This document shows positions 57,465 to 64,000 of a stretch of 64,000 nt of DNA, piece after piece (position 1 is the stretch's first letter; every line of letters begins with the position of its first letter). The DNA comes from Thiovibrio sp964588325 (GTDB lineage: Bacteria; Desulfobacterota; Desulfobulbia; Desulfobulbales; Desulfurivibrionaceae). The stretch lies in NCBI GenBank assembly GCA_964588325.1, contig CAZPOR010000010.1, positions 1-64,000 on the forward strand. Reading direction: 5' to 3'. The notes below the pieces were generated by a model. It did not search any database and was not told the DNA's origin. It worked only from the letters and a program-made list of their open reading frames with translations. The translations under genes were made by a program, and so were the position numbers.

Positions 57465-57533
57465 TCAATCAATATGTATCGCCGTCTCTTCAAGAAATAC
57501 GGTTGAGGCGTCTTCGGGAAAGAGGGAGCAACA

Positions 57534-58136
57534 ATGCACCGGACGCAGATCAAAGGCAAGGCCGGTTTCACGTTGGTGGAACTTATGATCGCCGTGGCCA
57601 TTATCGGTATTTTGGCTGCGATTGCGGTACCGTCCTATTTTCAGGGGTTGCCGCGAAAGCGCTTGCGGGAGGCGGCCAGGGATCTCATGAGTCAGATGCA
57701 GATGGCGCGCTTAAACGCGGTTTCCGAGAACAGGCCCTGGCGCATAGTCTTTCTCGGCACCGGAACCGCGGCAGACGCAACCGATGACGGCTACCAGTTG
57801 TGGCATGGCGGCGCGGACAACGATCTTGCCACTGCCGGGGATAATGTGCTGGTGCAGACCACAATGCTCTCCAGTTATGGCGGGCAGGTGCGATACGGGT
57901 TCGGCAATGCCACAGCCACATACAGAGGGACTGCTTTGAATGCGGCCTCACAGTCCGCTTCGGTGACTTTTAACAACCGCGGTCTGGCGCAGGTCGCCGG
58001 TATCTATCTTACGACAAATGCGGGGGCTGGCAATGATGTCTATTGTTATTCCCTGAACACTTCGTCCGGCGGCGGCATAAAGCTCCGTTTTTATAACGGG
58101 ATGACTCCTTTTAATACAAATTACTGGATCGAATAG
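57534..58136 (+). CDS. Minor pilin, GspH/FimT type
   Basis: 200 residues. Leader cut before Phe12 (KAG/FTLVELMIAVAIIGILAAIA) with Glu16 at +5. The GspH/FimT motif follows (REAARDLMSQMQMARLNAVSENRPWRIVF). The head ends in SVTFNNRGLAQVAGIYLTT, as in FimT/FimU. GAGGGAG lies upstream. First gene of the minor pilin operon; it helps prime pilus assembly. Confidence 0.88.
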   Translation: MHRTQIKGKAGFTLVELMIAVAIIGILAAIAVPSYFQGLPRKRLREAARDLMSQMQMARLNAVSENRPWRIVFLGTGTAADATDDGYQLWHGGADNDLATAGDNVLVQTTMLSSYGGQVRYGFGNATATYRGTALNAASQSASVTFNNRGLAQVAGIYLTTNAGAGNDVYCYSLNTSSGGGIKLRFYNGMTPFNTNYWIE

Positions 58137-58137
58137 C

Positions 58138-59010
58138 ATGGATTTTTTTCCGGAAAATAAAAGAGGTTTCACCCTGGTGGAGTTGATGGTGGTCGTGGCT
58201 GTTTCCGGGCTGGTGGCCGTTGCCATCATGGGCGCCTATAAGGCACAAAAAAGGATCATGGCCGCCCAGGAGGTGGTCACCGATATCCAGGAGAACGTCC
58301 GGACGGCGATTTTCACCCTGACCCAGGATATTCGCATGGCTGGATTCGATCCAACCTTGAGCGGAGGGTTTGGCATCACCTATGTGGGATTCAGGGATTT
58401 GAATGACAATAATTCGGCCGGCGGCAACAGCGCCTTGCAGTTCACTGCGGATTATGACCGCGATGGCGTTGTGGATGGAAATGAAACCGTTACTTTTTCC
58501 CTGTACGATTTCGGCGCTGTGGATGGCGTTGTCGGCACCATGACGGATATGGCACGAAATAGCGGGGGAGGTAGGCAGTTGCTTGCCCAGAACATCCAGG
58601 CCATAGGCTTGGCCTACGCCTATGATGTGGATAACAACAAGGCCCTTGACACTTACACCACCACTGCCGGTACGCAACAGGTGATCTGGGCCATTGATTC
58701 CGACAACGATGGCAACTTGGACCGCAGGCTGGACACCAACGGGGATGGGGCCATCACCAATGCCGATGGGCCTGGCGCCGGGCTCAACGAATTGATTGTC
58801 GGCGCTCAAATCTCACCGCCGGTGCCCATGGCGAATGTGCGGGCCGTCCGGATCTGGCTTCTGGCGGCGGAGAACGCGGCCGAGCAGGCCGAGCATTACG
58901 ATCCGAATACCTATGTGGTGGGCAGGCAGATCCTCACCCCGCGGGACAATCTCCGGAGGCGGCTGGTGGAAACAACGGTGCAGTGCAAGAACATGGGGTT
59001 GAACGAATGA
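58138..59010 (+). CDS. pilW: Minor pilin PilW
   Basis: 290 residues. Prepilin cut before Phe11 (KRG/FTLVELMVVVAVSGLVAVAI), Glu15 at +5. The PilW family region VTDIQENVRTAIFTLTQDIR with MAGFDPT follows. Asp/Asn-rich stretches such as DSDNDGNLDRRLDTNGDG could bind calcium. It starts one base after the previous stop. Confidence 0.88.
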   Translation: MDFFPENKRGFTLVELMVVVAVSGLVAVAIMGAYKAQKRIMAAQEVVTDIQENVRTAIFTLTQDIRMAGFDPTLSGGFGITYVGFRDLNDNNSAGGNSALQFTADYDRDGVVDGNETVTFSLYDFGAVDGVVGTMTDMARNSGGGRQLLAQNIQAIGLAYAYDVDNNKALDTYTTTAGTQQVIWAIDSDNDGNLDRRLDTNGDGAITNADGPGAGLNELIVGAQISPPVPMANVRAVRIWLLAAENAAEQAEHYDPNTYVVGRQILTPRDNLRRRLVETTVQCKNMGLNE

Positions 59011-59567
59011 TGAAAATACGCCAGATGCAGGGGTTTACCCTGATAGAGGTAATGGTGGCGCTCGTTATTTTTGCCCTCGGGTTCACCGCGGTTGTTACGA
59101 TGACCACCGGGTCGGTCGGGAGCAATGCAATAGCGCGGGCCATAAGCGGTTCGGCGGAAAAGGCCGCGGAGCACATTGAACTCCTGACCGCGCTGCCGTA
59201 TGAGGATGCTTTGTTGCAGGATGATCCCACGGCTACTGGGGCAAATCTTGGTCTGGGTGCTATCAGAAACCCGATGCCTTCCGTGGCTGCGGTAACGACG
59301 GGCACCTTTGACATGCCGAACCCTGCGGCCCGTCCGGCCGATTATACGCAGGCGACAAACCCGGCCGGGGTCTGCACCATAACCGATGCCGTTGGCGCAC
59401 CCATAGCCGGGCCGTGCACTCCGGATGCGAACTACACGATTTATTGGAATGTGGCCGAGGATACGCCCATCCCGAGGACAAAAACTATCATGGTCATTGT
59501 CACCAGCACTGGTCAAGGACCGCAGAAAACCGTGGTGTTGCAGCATATAATTCCGGAAAGAAGCTGA
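59007..59567 (+). CDS. pilV: Minor pilin PilV
   Basis: 186 residues from ATG 59007 (overlaps the PilW stop as ATGA; a second ATG follows at once). Prepilin cut before Phe10 (MQG/FTLIEVMVALVIFALGF), Glu14 at +5. The PilV-like helix continues AARAISGSAE-style to AEHIELLTALPYED. The head is proline-rich. It ends one base before the next start. Confidence 0.85.
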   Translation: MMKIRQMQGFTLIEVMVALVIFALGFTAVVTMTTGSVGSNAIARAISGSAEKAAEHIELLTALPYEDALLQDDPTATGANLGLGAIRNPMPSVAAVTTGTFDMPNPAARPADYTQATNPAGVCTITDAVGAPIAGPCTPDANYTIYWNVAEDTPIPRTKTIMVIVTSTGQGPQKTVVLQHIIPERS

Positions 59568-59568
59568 T

Positions 59569-60150
59569 ATGAAAAACAACATTGCAAACGAAAGGGGCTT
59601 TGTACTTGTTACGGCAATGGTCATCCTGTTGCTCCTGATGCTTATCGGGATAGGGGCCATGCGGACCAGTTCCATAGAGGTTTTGATCGCCGGCAACGAC
59701 AAGTTTCATAAAGAGGCGTTTTATTCAGCGGATAGCGGGGCGTATCTCACCCCCATACTGCTGACCCTGGCTCGCGATACAGCGGCTGATCCGGCTGCTG
59801 GTCCGCAGGTAACCCTGTGGGGCATCGACGGTACAACGCCTTCCGATGGGACACGTTTTTACAACGAGACCATGGGGTTTGTGGAGGATGTAACACCGCT
59901 GGATCCGGATTTTCGGGTTCAGGTGGGATTGATGCCGGTGGATGTCGATATTGACCATACCGGCTCACACCAGCAGGTTGGTGGCGGCGCGGAGTTTGGC
60001 ATGGGCGCTGCCGGTGTGGGCGCGGGATCAGCCGCAGGTGTCTGGATCGGCTATACCTTGACGGCCACCGGGCAGGCGCCGAAAAGTTCGGTATCCATTG
60101 TGAGTGCCAACTACCGGTATGTTCCGGGAACAGCAGGGGGCTTGAAATGA
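59569..60150 (+). CDS. pilX: Minor pilin PilX
   Basis: 193 residues. Prepilin-like cut before Phe11 (ERG/FVLVTAMVILLLLMLIGIGA), with Thr rather than Glu at +5, as is usual for PilX/GspK tip pilins. The PilX N-terminal region IEVLIAGNDKFHKEAFYSAD is conserved. It overlaps the PilY1 start by four bases. PilX is expected to cap the minor pilin complex and hold PilY1. Confidence 0.88.
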   Translation: MKNNIANERGFVLVTAMVILLLLMLIGIGAMRTSSIEVLIAGNDKFHKEAFYSADSGAYLTPILLTLARDTAADPAAGPQVTLWGIDGTTPSDGTRFYNETMGFVEDVTPLDPDFRVQVGLMPVDVDIDHTGSHQQVGGGAEFGMGAAGVGAGSAAGVWIGYTLTATGQAPKSSVSIVSANYRYVPGTAGGLK

Positions 60151-63100
60151 TGAAACGAGTACTCACCGGCATTCTGGCGATAGTTCTCGGCGGGTTGGCC
60201 ATGGCCATTGCGCAGGCTGCCGAACCGACCATGACCACCTACGAAAGTTTTCCGGTTTTCACCGTTAACCCGGTCAAGCCCAATATCCTGATCATCCTGG
60301 ATAATTCGGGCAGCATGAACTTCAACGCCTATGGTTCGTACCCTGGTGACGGCGGAACCGTCACCGATGAACCCTATGCGGGCGTGCCCTACAAGCCGGC
60401 CTTTGAGGTGCGGGTCTCCGGCAGCAGCAATGACGCCGAGCAGAACATAACGACTGGCGCCGCAGTATATTACAATAATGCAGATCTTGATCTGGGGAGA
60501 TTCAGCACCAATGGACAAGAGTCAAACGTGGGGCTGCGTTTTCAAAATATTCAGGTTCCTCCCGGTTCGACGATAACAAAGGCCTATATCGAATTTACCG
60601 CTCTTGGGGATAACACCGGCGCTATGACTGTCAGCATTGCCGGAGAAAATGTCGATGACGCCGCTACCTTTGCTGCAACAACAACCAGCATTTCGAGCAG
60701 GACAAAGACCTCGCAGGTTGTCAACTGGTCTCCGGTGAACTGGGTATCGAATGGCACCTATCAGACTGACGAACTCAAGACTATTGTGCAGGCAATCGTT
60801 GACCGCGCGGGCTGGATGAGCGGCAATGACATGGCGTTCATCTTTTCTAGCATCTCCGCTTCGCTGAACAAGCGGGACGCCTATGCCTATGATCAGGATG
60901 CCAGCAAGGCGCCCAAGCTGCATATTGAATACACCCAGGCAGCCAGCACAAAATATTATGGCTACTTCAATCCGGACTGGTTTTATTCCTATGCTTCCAA
61001 CAAGTTTTCGCACAAATACAAAAAAAATGGCTATGCCACGGCTGCCTGCCCAACTTCCTGGGAGGTCATGACCGCCGCCACGGTGACGGCGAACGGCTCC
61101 GCCACCCAATGCCTGAGCGATGCGACTATTGTCAGCGAAGCCATCTGGGACGGCAACTGGATGAACTGGGCCACCATGCGGCGGGTCGATGTGGCGCGCA
61201 AGGTCATGATGGGGGGCAAGGCCAGTTCGCGGACCGGCGGAGGCAATCAGACCCTGTATGGCGAGGATCCGGCCCAGTCCAGCCGGACGTTCAAACGGAA
61301 ATTTGACAGCACTGCCGCGTCTGCTGTTTCGCCCTATGACGACAATCGGATGTACGGACTTAAAGGCGGCTATCTGTATGTGGATAAGGATGGTGACAAC
61401 GATCCTTTTGACAATAGCAGCGATAAAATCAGTCTGGCCATCTCAACAAACCAGCTTTTTGAGCCGGAAATATTCGTGGACGGCAATATCTCCGGGGTGT
61501 TGCAGAAAGTCGGTGAGGACAAGGCGTGGTGGGGCAATGAGTTTTTTTACAGCGGCACAGGGAACAACCAGGAGGGCGGCAGAATAGTCAGCCCCATCGG
61601 CACCTCCATGACCAGCCTGATCACGGACCTGCAAAATACCGGCTGTGACACCTGGACTCCTCTCGGCGAGGCCTATTATGTGGCCATGCAGTATTTCAAG
61701 CAGGAACAGGCCGACGGAACCCTGGGATATGCGGGCACGGCGACCGCCGCCCTCAACAACACCAACGACCCGTATTATCAACAAAACAAGACCTTTGTCC
61801 CCTGCTCCAAGAGCTTTGTCATCCTGCTGACCGATGGCGCGTCCACCAAGGATGGGCGTATCCCGGCCTACTTGAAAGATACGGACGGAGACGGCGATCT
61901 GACCACCTGCGATGAAAGCGATGGAAATCCCCCCTGTGACTATCCCGACGGGGGTACGGATTTTCTCGATGATGTCGCCCTGTATGCGCGGACCCATGAC
62001 CTGCGGATGGATCTTGAGGGCGATCAGAATATGATGCTGTATACCATATATGCTTTTGGACAGGACGCCAATGCCCGCGACCTGTTGCGCGATGCGGCGA
62101 AAAACGGCGGCTTTATCGACAAGAACGGCAATAATCTTCCAGACCTGACCGCGGAATGGGACAGCAACAATGATGGCGATCCTGATACCTATTTCGAGGC
62201 GTCAAACGGCTATAGGCTGGAAGCAAAGCTTTTAGCGGCGATAAACGACATCCTGAAAAGGGCTGCCTCGGGCACGGCGGTTTCCGTTCTTGCCACCTCT
62301 TCGGAAGGCGAAGGCAATCTGGTGCAGGCCTATTTCCGGCCGTCGGTCACCGATGGTCTTGTTGATACAAAGTGGCTGGGATATTTGCAGTCTCTCTGGG
62401 TGGACAGCAAAGGCTATCTCCGGGAGGATACCAATGGCAATAACACTCTGGATCTTGGGGTTGACAAACCCATCACCTATGAAATAGACGCCAGCGGCAA
62501 TACAGTGGTGAATAAATTCAGCGTAAGCGTTGCTGATCCATACCCCGATTTGGCAACCGATATCCCTCAAAAATTTACCCTCGGCGATATCCTGCCCATC
62601 TGGGAGGCCGGCGATGTGCTGACCCGAACAGATCCGGCGGATCGTAAGATCTTTACCTCCATCGAGGGAGCGGCGCCGGTTTCGCTGTTCGGCGGGGTTA
62701 AATTTAATAACGATACCGCTGCGTTGAGAAATTTTATCAAGCCGTTTCTCGGGGTGAAGGATGCCACGGCCTGGAGCTATCTGGGCGCAACCCATGATGA
62801 TCGCGCCCAGAATCTGATCCACTTCATCCGCGGCAATGATTCCGGTTTTTCCGGCACCTCCAATATCCGGCAACGGGCGATCAACGGCACCGTCTGGCGG
62901 CTTGGCGACATCGTCAACTCGACCCCGGTGGCTGTTGCCGTCCCGCCGGACAATTATGGCCTTATTTATTCGGATCAATCGTATCAGGAATTTTATAATT
63001 ACCACACCACCAGGGCCGACCGGGAAACCGTGGTTTATGTCGGCGCCAATGACGGCATGCTCCACGCTTTCAGTTCCTGGCAGTATGATTCCGGAGCGAA

Positions 63101-64000
63101 ACAGTTTGTTAAGCCCGGTGGCGCCGGAGTGACGGAGGAGATCGGAGCGGAGCTGTGGTCGTATGTTCCAAGAGCCTTGCTGCCGCATCTTAAATGGCTT
63201 GCCAATCCTGATTACAGCCATGTCTATTATGTAGACCTCAAACCGAAAGTCATCGATGCGAAGATCTTTTACAAAACCCTTGGCGATCCTTCTTCCGGTG
63301 CCATCGATGCGACGTATGATGCAACCTATGATGTTGGCGCCTACCATAAAAACGGCTGGGGAACGGTCTTGATTGGCGGGTTGCGGCTGGGCGGGAAAGC
63401 CATTTCCGTGACGGATGATTTCGACTATAACGCAGGAACCGCCGATACCACCAAAACCTTTACCACCAGCTATTTCGCCATTGATGTCAGCAACCCGCGT
63501 GTACCGAAACTGTTGTGGGAAAAGACATACAGCGGCATGAATTTTAATGTGGCGGAGCCTGCGGTGCTCAAGGTGGGGAACAAATGGTTTTTAACCTTTG
63601 GCTCGGGGCCGGAAACCTTTGGCGGGACGAGTACAAGCAAGGGGCATGTTTTTGTGGTGGATCTGGCCACTGGAACGCCTTATAAAAACGGGGCCAATGA
63701 CTGGCTGTTCGAGGCGTCCGAGAACAAGGCGTTCATGAGCGGCCCGGCCAGCCTTGACAAAGGGCTGAATTATAATACCGATGCCGCCTATTTCGGAGAG
63801 GCCTATGAAGCCGGGGCAGGCTGGGATGGCGCTGTGTATAAACTCACCATTCCCTGGAAGTGTACGGTTGCTGGCTGTGAGTATGGTGATACAAGCAAGG
63901 GTTTTTATATTGATAATCCCCTTGATGGGGCAATGCCCTGGACTCTGGGTAAAATATTTTCTTCACCCGAGCCGATCACCACGACACCGTCATTGAGTGT
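60147..64000 (+). CDS. pilY1: PilY1-like tip adhesin (3' end outside the window)
   Basis: At least 1284 residues, open to the window edge. Signal peptide about 1-25. A von Willebrand A domain begins with the MIDAS motif DNSGS at 52-56 and resumes with SFVILLTDGAS near 560. Between them an extra domain occupies about residues 86-262 (VRVSGSSNDAEQN to APKLHIEYTQ), before the normal PilY1 stretch YYGYFNPDWFYSY. The C-terminal beta-propeller includes RLGDIVNSTPVAV (about 919), VVYVGANDGMLHAF (about 962) and GTVLIGGLRLGG. Several Asp/Asn-rich loops (DTDGDGDL, DKNGNNLPD) may bind calcium. PilY1 sits at the pilus tip for adhesion and surface sensing. Confidence 0.9.
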   Translation, partial: MMKRVLTGILAIVLGGLAMAIAQAAEPTMTTYESFPVFTVNPVKPNILIILDNSGSMNFNAYGSYPGDGGTVTDEPYAGVPYKPAFEVRVSGSSNDAEQNITTGAAVYYNNADLDLGRFSTNGQESNVGLRFQNIQVPPGSTITKAYIEFTALGDNTGAMTVSIAGENVDDAATFAATTTSISSRTKTSQVVNWSPVNWVSNGTYQTDELKTIVQAIVDRAGWMSGNDMAFIFSSISASLNKRDAYAYDQDASKAPKLHIEYTQAASTKYYGYFNPDWFYSYASNKFSHKYKKNGYATAACPTSWEVMTAATVTANGSATQCLSDATIVSEAIWDGNWMNWATMRRVDVARKVMMGGKASSRTGGGNQTLYGEDPAQSSRTFKRKFDSTAASAVSPYDDNRMYGLKGGYLYVDKDGDNDPFDNSSDKISLAISTNQLFEPEIFVDGNISGVLQKVGEDKAWWGNEFFYSGTGNNQEGGRIVSPIGTSMTSLITDLQNTGCDTWTPLGEAYYVAMQYFKQEQADGTLGYAGTATAALNNTNDPYYQQNKTFVPCSKSFVILLTDGASTKDGRIPAYLKDTDGDGDLTTCDESDGNPPCDYPDGGTDFLDDVALYARTHDLRMDLEGDQNMMLYTIYAFGQDANARDLLRDAAKNGGFIDKNGNNLPDLTAEWDSNNDGDPDTYFEASNGYRLEAKLLAAINDILKRAASGTAVSVLATSSEGEGNLVQAYFRPSVTDGLVDTKWLGYLQSLWVDSKGYLREDTNGNNTLDLGVDKPITYEIDASGNTVVNKFSVSVADPYPDLATDIPQKFTLGDILPIWEAGDVLTRTDPADRKIFTSIEGAAPVSLFGGVKFNNDTAALRNFIKPFLGVKDATAWSYLGATHDDRAQNLIHFIRGNDSGFSGTSNIRQRAINGTVWRLGDIVNSTPVAVAVPPDNYGLIYSDQSYQEFYNYHTTRADRETVVYVGANDGMLHAFSSWQYDSGAKQFVKPGGAGVTEEIGAELWSYVPRALLPHLKWLANPDYSHVYYVDLKPKVIDAKIFYKTLGDPSSGAIDATYDATYDVGAYHKNGWGTVLIGGLRLGGKAISVTDDFDYNAGTADTTKTFTTSYFAIDVSNPRVPKLLWEKTYSGMNFNVAEPAVLKVGNKWFLTFGSGPETFGGTSTSKGHVFVVDLATGTPYKNGANDWLFEASENKAFMSGPASLDKGLNYNTDAAYFGEAYEAGAGWDGAVYKLTIPWKCTVAGCEYGDTSKGFYIDNPLDGAMPWTLGKIFSSPEPITTTPSLS

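Noticed and set aside
1..64000. tRNA, rRNA or CRISPR arrays
   Set aside because: No cloverleaf, ribosomal core sequence or evenly spaced repeat array was found in the intergenic regions inspected by eye.

Overview
The window is a GC-rich, gene-dense stretch of a bacterial chromosome. It most resembles a sulfate-reducer-like Desulfobacterota (Desulfobulbales or a related deltaproteobacterial lineage). The grounds are the gene set: a RACo/RamA-type corrinoid-activating ATPase near a NIL-domain ferredoxin, an F-type ATP synthase cluster with paired b' and b genes but no a or c genes, and a Myxococcus/Geobacter-style type IV pilus locus with a PilGHI-like ABC transporter and sigma-54 control. No rRNA, tRNA or CRISPR array was seen, so the lineage call is inference.

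Layout. 1-89: the 3' end (domains V and VI) of a group II intron whose body lies upstream of the window. 226-11594: housekeeping and metabolic genes (corrinoid activator, NIL ferredoxin, a split kinase/phosphotransferase pair, a CheY, DUF309, a U32 peptidase divergent from mnmA, pyruvate kinase, mtaB). 11595-14900: an accessory island with an AbiF HEPN protein preceded by a structured, terminator-ended candidate RNA, a zeta-like toxin with a small partner, and a broken rhuM gene. 14942-20233: cinA, recA, alaS. 20443-26394: atpF'-atpF-atpH-atpA-atpG-atpD-atpC, with a promoter in front and a strong terminator behind. 26472-29926: CheX, a GltD-like oxidoreductase, and an HD-GYP response regulator. 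29948-43507: mostly minus-strand genes for the cell wall, DNA repair, division and translation (amidase, mutS, HIT, phosphodiesterase, DUF167, DivIVA, YggT, MinD/FlhG-like, degenerate GGDEF, metG, ricT, holB), interrupted by one plus-strand Spy-like periplasmic gene. 43835-48701: a large single-chain purL and a YhaM-like exonuclease. 48749-50011: two divergent toxin-antitoxin pairs (Phd/PIN and RelBE), each with a palindromic operator candidate. 50017-64000: the type IV pilus locus.

The pilus locus is the most coherent system. A major pilin gene (minus strand) has a near-consensus sigma-54 promoter, and downstream of it is a three-gene ABC transporter operon resembling Myxococcus PilH/PilI/PilG. 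On the other side, past a ParDE-type toxin-antitoxin pair, are the PilS-like kinase and PilR-like sigma-54 activator. They are followed by a second near-consensus sigma-54 promoter driving minor pilins (GspH/FimT, PilW, PilV, PilX) and a PilY1 adhesin that runs off the window. The inferred logic is that PilS/PilR switches both sigma-54 promoters together. The PilY1 has an extra extracellular-type domain inserted inside its von Willebrand A domain.

The best candidate for an unusual system is AbiF plus its upstream RNA at 12237-13219. AbiF-family HEPN proteins have been linked to small upstream RNAs and proposed as relatives of the Cas13 ancestor. Here the RNA's hairpin and T-tract sit 13 bases before the abiF start codon.
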